A stretch of DNA of 64,000 nt, taken from the NCBI GenBank assembly GCA_947471745.1, contig CANJKZ010000502.1, positions 193,501-257,500 on the forward strand, written 5' to 3'. A program made the translations under genes and the position numbers. The notes below the pieces were generated by a model, which was not told the DNA's origin, made no database searches, and saw only the letters and a program-made list of their open reading frames with translations. This DNA is from Closterium sp. Naga37s-1. Lineage: Eukaryota > Streptophyta > Zygnematophyceae > Desmidiales > Closteriaceae. Below, piece after piece: positions 25,811-38,378 of the stretch. Numbering within the stretch: the first letter of the stretch is position 1; each line of letters begins with the position of its first letter.

Positions 25811-25942
25811 TGTCAGAACATTGTAGCTTATGCTGTTATGTAGGCTATAGTGGGGTATCCCATAGGGGGTACAACCAATTAGGGTTTCATATTTGTACTC
25901 ACTTCATTTCATAGTTCATCCATTCTCGTTCTCATTTTCACA
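25811..25942 (+). repeat. copia-1 3' LTR (132 bp)
   Basis: Identical to the 5' LTR at 18288-18419. Followed by the second copy of the AATCG target duplication. Confidence 0.96.
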
Positions 25943-28900
25943 AATCGGGCGCAAGAGAATCGGGCGCAAGGGAGTCGGGCGCAAGGGAATCGGGCGAAAG
26001 GGATACGGGCGCAAGAGAATCGGGCGCAAGGGAATCGGGCGCAAGCGAATCGGGCGCAAGCGAATCGGGCGCAAGGGAGTCGGGCGCAAGGGAATCGGGC
26101 ACAAGCGAATCAGGCGCAAGCGAATTGGGCGCAAGCGAATCGGGCGCAAGCGAGTCGGAGGCAAGGGAATCGGGCGAAAGGGAATCGGGCGCAAGGGAAT
26201 CGGGCGCAAGCGAATCGGGCGCAAGCGAATCGGGCGCAAGGGAATCGGGCGCAAGCGAATAGGGCGCAAGGGAATCGGACGCAAGCGAATCGGGCGCAAG
26301 GGAATCGGGCGCAAGCGAATCGGGCGCAAGGGAATCGGGCGCAAGGGAATCGGGCGCAAGCGAATCGGGCGCAAGCGAATCGGGCGCAAGGGAATCGGGC
26401 GCAAGCGAATCGGGCGCAAGCGAATCGGGCGCAAGGGAATCGGGCGCAAGCGAATCGGGCGCAAGCGAATCGGGCGCAAGGGAATCGGGCGCAAGGGAAT
26501 CGGGCGCAAGCGAATCGGGCGCAAGCGAATCGGGCGCAAGGGAATCGGGCAAAAGGGATTCGGGCGCAAGGGAATCGGGCGCAAGCAAGTCGGGCGCAAG
26601 CGAGTCGGGCGCAAGCGAATCGGGCGCAAGCGAATCGGGCGCAAGCGAATCGGGCGCAAGCGAGTCGGAGGCAAGGGAATCGGGCGCAAGGGAATCGGGC
26701 GCAAGGAAATCGGGCGCAAGAGAATCGGACGCAAGCGAATCGGGCGCAAGGGAATCCGGCGCAAGCGAATCGGGCGCAAGCGAATCGGGCGCAAGCGAAT
26801 CGGGCGCAAGGGAATCGGGCGCAAGCGAATAGGGCGCAAGAGAATCGGGCGCAAGCGAATCGGGCGCAAGCGAATCGGGCGCAAGGGAATTGGGCGCAAG
26901 CGAATCAGGCGCAAGCGAATCGGGCGCAAGGGAATCGGGCGCAAGCGAATAGGGCGCAAGGAAATCGGGCGCAAGGGAATCGGACGCAAGCGAATCGGGT
27001 GCAAGGGAATCGGGCGCAAGCGAATCGGGCGCAAGCGAATCGGGCGCAAGGGAGTCGGGCGCAAGCGAGTCGAGCGCGCAAGTGAATCGGGCGCAAGGGA
27101 ATCGGGCGCAAGGGAATCGGGCGCAAGCGAATCGGGCGCAAGCCAATCGGGCGCAAGGGAGTCGGGCGCAAGGGAATCGGGCGCAAGCGAATCGGGCGCA
27201 AGGGAATCGGGCGAAAGAGATTCGGGCGCAAGGGAATCGGGCGCAAGCAAGTCGGGCGCAAGCGAGTCGGGCGCAAGCGAATCGGGCGCAAGCGAATCGG
27301 GCGCAAGCGAGTCGGAGGCAAGGGAATCGGGCGCAAGGGAATCGGGCGCAAGGAAATCGGGCGCAAGGGAATCGGACGCAAGCGAATCGGGCGCAAGAGA
27401 ATCGGGCGCAAGCGAATCGGGCGCAAGCGAATCGGGCGCAAGGGAATCGGGCGCAAGCGAATAGGGCGCAAGGGAATCGGACGCAAGCGAATCGGGCGCA
27501 AGGGAATCGGGCGCAAGCGAATCGGGCGCAAGGGAATCGGGCGCAAGCGAATCGGGCGCAAGCGAATCGGGCGGAAGCGAATTGGGCGCAAGGGAATCGG
27601 GCGCAAGCGAATAGGGCGCAAGGGAATCGGGCGCAAGCGAATCAGGCGCAAGGGAATCGGGCGCAAGCGAATCGGGCGCAAGGGAATCGAGCGCAAGCGA
27701 ATCGGGCGCAAGGGAGTCGGGCGCAAGCGAGTCGGGCGCGCAAGTGAATCGGGCGCAAGCGAGTCGGGCGCAAGGGAATCGGGCGCAAGGGAATCGAGCG
27801 CAAGCGAATCGGGCGCAAGAGAATCGGGCGCAAGCGAATCGGGCGCAAGGGAATCGGGCGCAAGCGAATAGGGCGCAAGGGAATCGGACGCAAGCGAATC
27901 GGGCGCAAGCGAATCGGGCGCAAGCGAGTCGGAGGCAAGGGAATCGGGCGAAAGGGAATCGGGCGCAAGGGAATCGGGCGCAAGCGAATCGGGCGCAAGC
28001 GAATCGGGCGCAAGGGAATCGGGCGCAAGCGAATAGGGCGCAAGGGAATCGGACGCAAGCGAATCGGGCGCAAGGGAATCGGGCGCAAGCGAATCGGGCG
28101 CAAGGGAATCGGGCGCAAGCGAATCGGGCGCAAGCGAATCGGGCGCAAGCGAATCGGGCGCAAGGGAATCGGGCGCAAGCGAATAGGGCGCAAGGGAATC
28201 GGGCGCAAGCGAATCGGGCGCAAGCAAATCGGGCGCAAGCGAATCGGGCGCAAGGGAATCGAGCGCAAGCGAATCGGGCGCAAGGGAGTCGGGCGCAAGC
28301 GAGTCGGGCGCGCAAGTGAATTGGGCGCAAGCGAGTCGGGCGCAAGGGAATCGGGCGCAAGGGAATCGAGCGCAAGCGAATCGGGCGCAAGCGAATCAGG
28401 CGCAAGGGAGTCGGGCGCAAGGGAGTCGGGCGCAAGCGAATCGGGCGCAAGCGAATCGGGCGCAAGCGAATCGGGCGCAAGGGAATCGGGCGCAAGGGAA
28501 TCGGGCGCAAGGGAATCGGGCGCAAGCGAATCGGGCGCAAGGGAATCGGGCGCAAGCGAATCGGGCGCAAGCGAATCGGGCGCAAGCGATTCGGGCGCAA
28601 GCGAATCGGGCGCAAGGGAATCGGGTGCAAGCGAATCGGGCGCAAGGGAATCGGGTGCAAGCGAATCGGGCGCAAGAGAATCGTTCGCAAGGGAGTCGGA
28701 CGCAAGGGAGTCGGGCGCAAGGGAGTCGGGCGCAAGCGAATCGGGCGCAAGCGAATCGGGCGCAAGGGAATCGGGCGCAAGGGAATCGGGTGCAAGTGAA
28801 TCGGGCGCAAGGGAATCGGGTGCAAGCGAATCGGGCGCAAGAGAATCGGGCGCAAGGGAGTCGGGCGCAAGGGAGTCGGGCGCAAGGGAATCGGGCGCAA

Positions 28901-31900
28901 GCGAATCGGGCACAAGCGAATCGGGCGCAAGCGAATCGGGCGCAAGGGAGTCGGGCGCAAGGGAGTCGGGCGCAAGCGAATCGGGCGCAAGGGAATCGGG
29001 CGCAAGCGAATCCGGCGCAAGGGAATCGGGCGCTAGCGAATCGGGCGCAAGCGAATCGGGCGCAAGCGAATCGGGCGCAAGCGAATCGGGCGCAAGCGAA
29101 TCGGGCGCAAGCGATTCGGGCGCAAGCGATTCGGGTGCAAGGGAATCGGGCGCAAGAGAATCAGGCGCAAGGGAGTCGGACGCAAGGGAGTCGGGCGCAA
29201 GGGAATCGGGCGCAAGGGAATCGGGCGCAAGCGAATCGGGCGCAAGCGAGTCGGGCGCAAGGGAGTCGGGCGCAAGGGAGTCGGGCGCAAGGGAATCGGG
29301 CGCAAGGGAATCGGGCGCAAGGGAATCGGGCGCAAGGGAGTCGGGCGCAAGCGAGTCGGGCGCGCAAGCGAATCGGGCGCAAGCGAGTCGGGCGCAAGGG
29401 AATCGGGCGCAAGGGAATCGGGCGCAAGCGAATCGGGCGCAAGCGAATCGGGCGCAAGCGAATCGGGCGCAAGCGAATCGGGCGCATGCGAATCGGGCGC
29501 AAGCGAATCGGGCGCAAGCGAATCGGGCGCAAGCGATTCGGGCGCAAGGGAATCGGGCGCAAGTGAATCGGGCGCAAGAGAATCGGGCGCAAGGGAGTCA
29601 GGCGCAAGGGAGTCGGGCGCAAGGGAATCGGGCGCAAGCGAATCGGGCGCAAGCGAATCGGGCGCAAGCGAATCGGGCGCAAGGGAGTCGGGCGCAAGGG
29701 AGTCGGGCGCAAGAGAATCGGGCGCAAGCGAATCGGGCGCAAGGGAATCGGGCGCAAGCGAATCGGGCGTAAGCGATTCGGGCGCAAGCGAATCGGGCGC
29801 AAGGGAATCGGGTGCAAGCGAATCGGGCGCAAGGGAATCGGGTGCAAGCGAATCGGGCGCAAGAGAATCGTTCGCAAGGGAGTCGGACGCAAGGGAGTCG
29901 GGCGCAAGGGAGTCGGGCGCAAGCGAATCGGGCGCAAGCGAATCGGGCGCAAGGGAATCGGGCGCAAGGGAATCGGGTGCAAGTGAATCGGGCGCAAGGG
30001 AATCGGGTGCAAGCGAATCGGGCGCAAGAGAATCGGGCGCAAGGGAGTCGGGCGCAAGGGAGTCGGGCGCAAGGGAATCGGGCGCAAGCGAATCGGGCGC
30101 AAGCGAATCGGGCGCAAGCGAATCAGGCGCAAGCGAATCGGGCGCAAGGGAGTCGGGCGCAAGGGAGTCGGGCGCAAGCGAATCGGGCGCAAGGGAATCG
30201 GGCGCAAGCGAATCCGGCGCAAGGGAATGGGGCGCTAGCGAATCGGGCGCAAGCGAATCGGGCGCAAGCGAATCGGGCGCAAGCGAATCGGGCGCAAGCG
30301 AATCGGGCGCAAGCGATTCAGGCGCAAGCGATTCGGGCGCAAGGGAATCGGGCGCAAGAGAATCAGGCGCAAGGGAGTCGGACGCAAGGGAGTCGGGCGC
30401 AAGGGAATCGGGCGCAAGGGAATCGGGCGCAAGCGAATCGGGCGCAAGCGAGTCGGGCGCAAGGGAGTCGGGCGCAAGGGAGTCGGGCGCAAGCGAATCG
30501 GGCGCAAGGGAATCGGGCGCAAGGGAATCGGGCGCAAGGGAGTCGGGCGCAAGCGAGTCGGGCGCGCAAGCGAATCGGGCGCAAGCGAGTCGGGCGCAAG
30601 GGAATCAGGCGCAAGGGAATCGGGCGCAAGCGAATCGGGCGCAAGCGAATCGGGCGCAAGCGAATCGGGCGCAAGCGAATCGGGCGCAAGCGAATCGGGC
30701 GCAAGGGAGTCGGGCGCAAGGGAGTCGGGCGCAAGCGAATCGGGCGCAAGCGAATCGGGCGCAAGCGAATCCGGCGCAAGGGAATCGGGCGCAAGGGAAT
30801 CGGGCGCAAGCGAATCGGGCGCAAGCGAATCGGGCGCAAGCGAATCAGGCGCAAGCGAATCGGGCGCAAGCGATTCGGGCGCAAGGGAATCGGGCGCAAG
30901 AGAATCGGGCGCAAGCGAATCGGGCGCAAGGGAATCGGGCGCAAGCGAATCGGGCGCAAGCGATTCGGGCGCAAGCGAATCGGGCGCAAGGGAATCGGGT
31001 GCAAGCGAATCGGGCGCAAGGGAATCGGGTGCAAGCGAACCGGGCGCAAGAGAATCGTTCGCAAGGGAGTCGGACGCAAGGGAGTCGGGCGCAAGGGAGT
31101 CGGGCGCAAGCGAATCGGGCGCAAGCGAATCGGGCGCAAGGGAATCGGGCGCAAGGGAATCGGGTGCAAGTGAATCGGGCGCAAGGGAATCGGGTGCAAG
31201 CGAATCGGGCGCAAGAGAATCGGGCGCAAGGGAGTCGGGCGCAAGGGAGTCGGGCGCAAGCGAATCGGGCGCAAGCGAATCGGGCGCAAGGGAATCGGGC
31301 GCAAGCGAATCGGGCGCAAGCGAATCGGGCGCAAGCGAATCGGGCGCAAGGGAGTCGGGCGCAAGGGCGTCGGGCGCAAGCGAATCGGGCGCAAGCGAAT
31401 CGGGCGCAAGGGAATCGGACGCAAGCGAATCGGGCGCAAGCGAATCGGGCGCAAAGGAGTCGGGCGCAAGGGAGTCGGGCGCAAGCGAATCGGGCGCAAG
31501 GGAATCGGGTGCAAGCGAATCCGGCGCAAGGGATTCGGGCGCAAGCGAATCGGGCGCAAGCGAATCGGGCGCAAGCGAATCGGGCGCAAGCGATTCGGGC
31601 GCAAGGGAATCGGGCGCAAGCGAATCGGGCGCAAGAGAATCGGGCGCAAGGGAGTCAGGCGCAAGGGAGTCGGGCGCAAGGGAATCGGGCGCAAGCGAAT
31701 CGGGCGCAAGGGAATCAGGAGCAAGCGAATCGGGCGCAAGGGAATCGGGCGCAAGCGAATCGGGCGCAAGCGAATCGAGCGCAAGGGAATCGGGCGCAAG
31801 GGAGTCGGGCGCAAGCGAGTCGGGCGCAAGCGAGTCGGGCGCAAGGGAATCCGTCGCAAGGGAATCGGGCGCAAGCGAATCGGGCGCAAGGGAATCGGGC

Positions 31901-31936
31901 GCAAGCGAATCAGGCGCTAGCGAATCGGGCGCAAGC
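25943..31936 (+). repeat. 15-bp minisatellite, block 2 (~400 copies)
   Basis: Continuation of the 15-bp array beyond copia-1. From about 28600 it shows a higher-order period near 1.19 kb: the variant TCGTTCGC occurs at 28681, 29868 and 31055 (spacing 1187 bp both times), and CGCTAGCG at 29031 and 30233. It ends at CAAGC, the target duplication of copia-2. Confidence 0.96.
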
Positions 31937-32072
31937 TGTTAGAATCTAGAATAGAACGAGAATGCATGAAACTAGGTAGGAGGGGGATACAAGTAGGAAA
32001 CCCTAACAAAGCTGTACCCCCTAAGGCTAAACCCACTATAGCCTACACAATATAAACATATAATGTTTGACA
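31937..32072 (-). repeat. copia-2 3' LTR (136 bp)
   Basis: On the plus strand it reads TGTTAGAATCTAG...ATGTTTGACA. It matches the two pieces of the 5' LTR (38323-38364 plus 50092-50185) exactly. Confidence 0.95.
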
Positions 32073-32085
32073 CACCCCCATAGGC
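32073..32085 (-). promoter_or_regulatory. Polypurine-tract-like site of copia-2
   Basis: CACCCCCATAGGC on the plus strand, so GCCTATGGGGGTG in the element's direction, directly beside the 3' LTR as in copia-1 and copia-3. Confidence 0.65.
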
Positions 32086-32301
32086 TAAGTGGGAGACAAC
32101 CAGATGGTCACAAGACCAGTCAAAGCAAAGCAAAGCAAGCTCAGGGTGGATCTCAAGGAAACCACACAAATTCTGAGCACAAGCAAGTGGTCACAAGACC
32201 AGTTCCCATGCAGGTTGATAGTATAACAAGAGATACAGTGATCACAACCTAGCAAGAGTATACAAGCAGGTATATATACAGAGATCACAGTACAAGCAGA
32301 G
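32086..32301 (-). other. copia-2 3' untranslated segment
   Basis: Non-coding sequence between the pol stop and the polypurine site, strongly similar to 51728-51950 of copia-3 (shared GGTCACAAGACCAGT and AGCTCAGGGTGGATCTC). Confidence 0.75.
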
Positions 32302-35300
32302 TCAAGAAGTAAGCAAGTGAGGCCCAGTAGGCACGAGGCCTAGAACAGTACAGAAGCGCTGATGGTCACAAGGCTGAAGCGCCTTGGTGAACACATCAGC
32401 AGTGTTGGCCCGAGTGGCCACGTAACGCAGACGAAGCTGACCGTGCTGCTGCAGCTCTCGAGCAAGGAAGTAGCGCAGAGCGATATGCTTCGTTCTGTGC
32501 TCCAGTCTGTGCTCCTCACACAAGGCAATAGCAGCCTTGTTGTCGACGTACAGCTCTGGAGGAGAACGAGGCCGCTCTCCCAAGTCGGTCAGCAGGTAGG
32601 TGAGCCAGCGTAACTCCTGTGCAGCCATGGCTGTGGCGTAGATCTCAGCCTCACAACTGGAGCTGAGAACAGAAGACGAGCGTGTAGAACGCCAAGAAAC
32701 TGAACCAGAGCCAAGGCTGAAGGTGTAACCCTGAGACAACCGCTGAGTAGCCTGGTCGTCAGCCCAAGACGCGTCTGAGTGCCCAGTGAGTACAACTCGG
32801 TCTCGTCCTCCAAGCACTAGCCCCATGCCCGACGTACTGCACAAGTAGCGCAACACCCTCTTAGCGGCATCCATGTGCTCCTTCCGGTGACGGCCAGGAG
32901 CGACATAGCGTGCAAGGATGCTAAGAGGGTATGCAAGGTCAGGTCGAGTGCAGGTCATCAGGTACATGAGGCAGCCCACAATCTCTGGATACGGGCCACT
33001 CGGCTCTACGGACTCATCCGAAGGCAGAGCTGAGAGCGAGTGACCGGTAGGCAGAGGAGTGGGCTGAGGCGAGGAGTACGTGAAGCGGAAGAGCTGAAGG
33101 ACCTGCTGCACCATGTGTGACTGAGTCAAGGTGATGGTGCGCCGTGCTCTGTCCCGGGTGATCCGCAAGCCAAGATAGCTTGTCAGTTCACCCAGGTCTG
33201 TGCACGTGTGTCTCTTCTGCAGCTCCGACTTCACGTGGGCGAGTGCCGCAGTGTCAGCAGTGGCAAAGACCAAGTCGTCGACGTACACGAGGATGTAGAA
33301 CGGCGGCAGCGAGGTGTCGGTGCGTAGAAACAGCGACGGGTCAGCAGTAGAAGGAGCGAACCCAAGAGCCGCAAGTGTAGTCCTCAGTGTGTCGTGCCAC
33401 TCACGTGGCGCCTGTCGGAGACCGTAGACTGGCCGCCGGAGGCTCCACTGGGTACCAGGAGGGAACGACCCAGTGAAGCCAGGTGGGCGGCGCAGCCAGA
33501 TCTCCTCGTGCAGGCTGCCCTGTAGGAAAGCAGTGCTGAAGTCAAGAGAGTGGAGCTCGTAGTCGCGCTGAGCGGCGACGTGCAGCAGAACCCGAAGAGT
33601 GGTCATCTTCGGGGTCGGGGAGAAGGTCTGGAAGAAGTCAACTCCCTCTCGCTGACTGAAGCCTCGTGCAACGTAACGCGCCTTGAAGACAGGCGGAGAA
33701 CCCGGCGGCCGCTTCACCCTGAAAATCCACATGCCACTGACGATGTTCGCCCCAGGAGGACGAAGCGCCATCTGGTGAGTGCCTGGGACAGCAGGAGGAC
33801 GCTGACGCGGGACACGACGACCAGTGTGAGCAGCACGAACAGGCGACGCTCGACGAGACTCAGGCGACACAGGACGAGACTCAGGCTCACGACGCTCCGT
33901 AAGACCTCCAGTCGGACCAGTGTAAGGAGAAGGACCAGGGAGAGGGGAGTCAGACGGTAACTGTGACTGCGACTGGACAGACAGAGGACACTCTAAGGAG
34001 GGAGGAGGACAAGGAGGAGGAGGCTGACCAAGAACCTGCTGAAGGAGTGGAACGAAGTACGGCCGCGGCCGCGCAGCGTCTCCAGAACCAGCAGAGACAC
34101 CAGCGCCAGGGTCCTCAGCACCAGCAGCAGCTCCACCTCCAGGGTCCTCAGCACCAGCAGCAGCTCCAACTCCAGGGTCCGCAGCACCAGCAGCAGCTCC
34201 GACTCCAGGGTCCGCAGCACCAGCAGCAACTCCAACGCCCGGGTCCGCAGCACCAGCCGCACCTCCAGAAGAAGCAGCACCTCCAGCAGCTCCAGCAGCC
34301 CCAGCACCAGCAGCACCTCCAGCAGCTCCAGCAGCACCAGCAGTACCACCAGCACCAGCAGCACCTCCAGTAGCGTCAGCAGCACCAGCAGCTCCAGCAC
34401 CAGCAGTACCTCCAGCAGCGCCAGAAGCACCGCCAGCAGCAGAACCTCCAGCAGCTGGGTCCGCGACACTAGGAGCGCCACTCCGAAGACTGCAGCGCCG
34501 TGCGTACCACTCTCGGAGCCGCTGGGGAGAGGGCAGCTCCCGCCTAGGAGGGGAAGCACTAGCACCAACTCCAGCAATACTCCTGGCTCCAGAAGCACCT
34601 CTCCTGAGGCTGCAGTACTGTAAGTACCAGTCACGCAGCTGCTGTGAGGAGAGAGCTCCTCCAGGTGTAGCACTCCCAGGCTCAGCACCTCCAGACTCAG
34701 CACCCCCAGACTCAGCACCCGCAGGCTTAGCACCCCCAGGCTCCGCACCCCCAGGCTCAGCACCCCCAGACTCCGCAACCCCAGGCTCCGCACCCCCAGA
34801 CTCCGCAACCCCAGGCTCCGCACCCCCAGGCTCCGCACCCCCAGGCTCCGCACGCTCAGGCTCAGCACCCTCAGGCTCAGCACCCCTAGCAGGACGAGAG
34901 TCGACAGCTACCTCGACAGGCTCAACCGGGTCTACCTGGGACACACCTGAGGGAGCGGCACCCTGAGGGGGGAGGGGGTCTACCACAGCAGCACTTGGCG
35001 CGAGGAAGAGAGGCGGGGGGGGGAAGCGGGGCAGTGCGGTAGGGGAAGAGGCGGTAGTAGGGGACGGACTCGTCGAAAGTGACGTCCTGAGAAGGCAGGA
35101 CACGGCGCGAGGTGGGGTGGTAAAACTGCCAACCAGACGCGTCTGGGACAAAGCCAAGGAAGACACAAGGAACAGCGCGGGAGGAGAGCTTGTCCGCGGA
35201 CGTATCGCGAACAAAGGCTCGAGATCCCCAGACCCGAAAGCGTGACGCATCGCCAACCTCTCCTGTCCAACGCAGTGTCGGCGAAGTCTCCGGAACGGAG

Positions 35301-36964
35301 ACACGGGGCCAGAGGTTGAGCTGATGCGCAGCGTATCGGACTGCAAACGGCCACAGAAAGTGGGGGGCAGCCGAATGGATCAAGGAGGTACGAGCGACCT
35401 CCATGACCAAGCCAATGCGGCGCTCAGCAACCCCATTCTGCTGTGGAGAGGCCGGAAGCGTGAACGACTGGCGGATGCCGTGCTCCGCACAGTAGGCTGC
35501 CAAGAGGTCGGAGGAGAACTCACCACCTCTGTCAGAGTGCAAGCGCAGGACAGGAAAGTCCGAGTGGAAACGCTCGCTGAGCTGGAGACGAGAAGCGCTG
35601 ATCCAAGGGATCAAAACATCAGGGACCTCACCCTTGGTGCGCAAGGGGAAGACCGTGGTGTAGCGCGAGTAGTCGTCAACAACTATCAGGAAGTACCTCT
35701 CCTGACCCTGACCACGGACGCGGGCTGGGCCCCACACGTCCATGTGGAGCATATGCAAGGGAGCAGTCGTCGGGGGAAACGAGGAGGAGTGAGGAGCGGC
35801 GCGCTGCCGCCCCTCGACACAGGGAAGACAGGGAGGAGCAGGCGAGGGTGGGAGGGGAGGGAGAACCCTGGGAAGACCAGAGACAAGGTACCGTTTGTGC
35901 ATGGCACGAAGGCGCTTCACGGACGGGTGACCAAGTCGGTGGTGCCAGAGGACGGTCTCGTGCGCCAGAGAGCGACACGAGCAGGGGGCCGACAGCTGAC
36001 CTGACGCAGACGCAGACGCAGCTACCTGAGGGGACTCAGTGGTCAGTGTGTACAGGTCCGACCCCGGCTGCCGAGTGAAGGTAGCCAGGTGACGGCCCGT
36101 CCGAGCACACGTGCAGTGTGTCACGCGCTCGTAGGCAGGGGTGAACTGGTGAACACCCCCGTCCTGGAGCGCACAACCCGCCACCAAGTTCGTAGAGAAC
36201 GAGGGGAGGTGGAGACCTGACAGTGTGCCCGACGGGACCGCAGGACAAGGAAGGACAGTGGAGGAGGTCGCAATGACCGGACCCCCAGAGGGGTCAGCGA
36301 GGGAGACAGCAACTGGCCGAGCAAGCGGCTCAAGGGCAGTGCGGTCACGAAAGAAACAGGGAGAAGCACCTGAGTCCAGAGTGAAGGTGTGCAGTGCCTC
36401 AGTGGACTCAGTACCAGGGGGCGCAGACTCACGAGCACCTAGAGCAGCAGCCTCACCAGCACCTGGGGTAGCAGACACGCGAGTACCGGGAGTGGTAGCC
36501 TCACCAGCACCTAGGGCAACAGACGCACTAGCACCTAGAGCGGCAGCCTCACTCACAGGACACGGCAGCTGCACCTGTCCACTACCAGAAGCTCCCGAAC
36601 GACGCACTCCAGAGCGACTGCCACTACGGCCACCCCGACAGCCCCAACTAGCGTACCACTCACGAAGCTGCTGGGGCGAGAGAGGACACGGCAGCTGCAC
36701 CTGTCCACTACCAGAAGCTCCTAACCGACCCACTCCAGAGCGACTACCACTACGGCCACCCCGACAGCCCCAACTAGCGTACCACGCACGAAGCTGCTGG
36801 GGCAAAAGAGGACACGGCAGCTGCACCTGTCCACTACCAGAAGCTCCCGACCGACCCACTCCAGAGCGACTACCACTACGGCCACCCCGACAGCCCCAAC
36901 TAGCGTACCACTCACGAAGCTGCTGGGGCGTGAGGGACTCACGCGCACGGCCCTGGAGCTGCAT
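32302..36964 (-). pseudogene. copia-2 degenerate Gag-Pol remnant
   Basis: The first in-frame ATG is at 36964 (MQLQGRARES). The capsid-like N-terminus, glycine tract and CCHC knuckle of copia-3 are missing. In their place are three tandem 42-residue repeats with LREWYASWGCRGG (126 bp each, about 36553-36930). Then follow protease (DSGA), integrase with HHCC and DDE, and a proline-rich linker. An extra base near 35024, after a run of nine G on the plus strand, shifts the frame; the rest reads in another frame to the stop at 32302. A 516-bp (172-codon) in-frame deletion at about 33756 removes the segment before the reverse transcriptase including its conserved start (WQTAMDAEMASWK in copia-3). 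YVDD and the RNase H residues remain. Outside these lesions the residues nearly match copia-3. Confidence 0.9.
36553..36930 (-). repeat. Three tandem 126-bp coding repeats in copia-2
   Basis: Three near-identical 126-bp copies in one frame encode a 42-residue unit with PQQLREWYASWGCRGG and GSGQVQLPCP. The LREWY part matches the segment just ahead of the zinc knuckle in copia-1 and copia-3, so the repeat seems to be an expansion of that module. Confidence 0.9.
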
Positions 36965-38304
36965 CTGGCCACGCCAGGAGCAGCAGTAGCAGCAGCAGTA
37001 GCAGCAGTAACAGCAGTAACAGCAAGAGCAGTAGCAGTGGGAGTAGAAAAGGCAGTAGCAGCAGTAGCAGCGGTAGCAGTGCTGGCAGGGCAATGCTCAC
37101 CAGTGGTCGGCGCGGCAGGCGCAAGACGGTGGCGACAGCGGGGCCGCTACAACTGCAGGGCGGGGCCGGGCCGCAGCAGGGAGCTCCGCGGCAGCTGCTG
37201 CAGGGCAAGGCCGGGCCGCGACGGCAGCTGCTCCAGGTGCCAGGGGCGGCTGCTGCAGTGGCGGCTGCTCCAGGGGCCAGGGGCGGCTGCTGCAGCGGTG
37301 GTTGCTCCAGGGGCCAGGGGCGGCTGCTGCAGGGGCGGCTGCTCCAGGGGCGAGGGGCGGCTCCTGCAGTGGCGGCTGCTCCAGTGGCCAGGGGCGGCTG
37401 CTGCAGGGGCGGCTGCTCCAGAGGCCAGGCGCGGATTAGGTCAGGGCGACGCGGCGAGCAGGGCGACGCGGCGGGCAGGTGGCGACGCCGCGGGCAGGGC
37501 GACGCGGCGGGCAGGTGACGACGCCGCGGGCAGGGCGACGCGGCGAGCAGGTGACGACGCCGCAAGCAGGGCGACGCGGCGAGCAGGTGACGACGCCGCG
37601 AGCAGGGCGACGCCGCGAGCAGGTGGCGACGCCGCGGGCAGGGCGACGCGGCGAGCAGGTGACGACGCCGCGGGCAGGCGACGACGCCGCGGGCAGGCGA
37701 CGACGCCGCGGGTAGGCGACGACGTCGCGGGCAGGGGCTACGTCGCGGGCAGGCGACGACGCCGCAGGCAGGCGACGACGCCGCGGGCAGGCGACGACGC
37801 CGCGGGCAGGGGCTACGTCGCGGGCAGGTGATGACGCCGCGGGCAGGCGGCGACGCCGCGGGCAGGGCGACGCGGCGGGCGGCGAGAGCCTGCAGGGGCG
37901 GCGCGCGGTCGGGCAGAGGCTGCGCGCGGGCCTGACGAGTCTGCAGGGGCGGCTCTCGGGCCTGACGGGCCTGCAGAGGCGGCTCGGGGGGGGCCTGACG
38001 GGTCTGCAGAGGCGGCTCGGGGGCCTGACGGACCTGCAGGGGCGGCTCGAGGGCGCACGAGGGCGCTCGAGGGCGCACGAGGGCGCACGAGGGCGCACGA
38101 GGGCGCACGAGGGCGCACGAAGGCGCACGAGGGCGCACTAGCAGAGAAAGGCGCACGAGGGCGCACGAGGGCGCACGAGGGCGCACGAGGGCGCACGAAG
38201 GCGCACTAGCAGAGAAGCGCACGAGGGCGCACGTAAGGTAGGGCGCACGAGGGCGCTTCTAGCGGAATAGTGGGCCCATAGTAGAAAGCGGTCCTAGGTA
38301 GCAA
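36965..38304 (-). repeat. Repetitive leader of copia-2
   Basis: No gene recognised. It consists of short GC-rich tandem repeats: GGCGGCTGCTCCAGGGGC type (about 37230-37430), GCGACGACGCCGCGGGCAG type (about 37440-37880) and an 11-bp GGGCGCACGAG array (about 38045-38250). CAG/TAGCAG triplets fill about 36970-37090. Confidence 0.75.
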
Positions 38305-38322
38305 CCTAGGCTCGTGATACCA
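38305..38322 (-). promoter_or_regulatory. Primer-binding site of copia-2
   Basis: Read on the minus strand directly after the 5' LTR: TGGTATCACGAGCC, close to the initiator-Met tRNA complement TGGTATCAGAGC. Confidence 0.75.
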
Positions 38323-38364
38323 TGTTAGAATCTAGAATAGAACGAGAATGCATGAAACTAGGTA
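38323..38364 (-). repeat. copia-2 5' LTR, fragment 1 (42 bp)
   Basis: Identical to the first 42 bases of the LTR at 31937-32072. It stops at TA, the target duplication of the nested transposon. Confidence 0.94.
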
Positions 38365-38378
38365 CATCACAAAAACCC
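38365..38378 (+). repeat. Left terminal inverted repeat of the DNA transposon
   Basis: CATCACAAAAACCC, directly after the TA duplication; matches the complement of 50076-50089 at 13 of 14 positions. Confidence 0.9.

Larger units (their letters stand above)
18288..25942 (+). mobile_element. Ty1/copia LTR retrotransposon copia-1, 7,655 bp
   Basis: A complete element lies inside the 15-bp array. Both 132-bp LTRs are identical by eye and begin TG and end CA. The 5-bp target duplication AATCG is at 18283-18287 and 25943-25947. In order it holds the 5' LTR, a primer site like the initiator-Met tRNA complement, a long GC-rich leader, gag-pol with integrase ahead of reverse transcriptase (the copia order), a 3' untranslated part, a G-run before the 3' LTR, and the 3' LTR. 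Identical LTRs imply recent insertion. A frameshift in gag probably makes this copy non-autonomous. Confidence 0.96.

Noticed and set aside
31937-38364. copia-2 as a complete element ending at 38364
   Set aside because: Its right LTR would be 42 bp with no target duplication; the missing 94 bp and the CAAGC duplication are found at 50092-50190 on the other side of the nested transposon.
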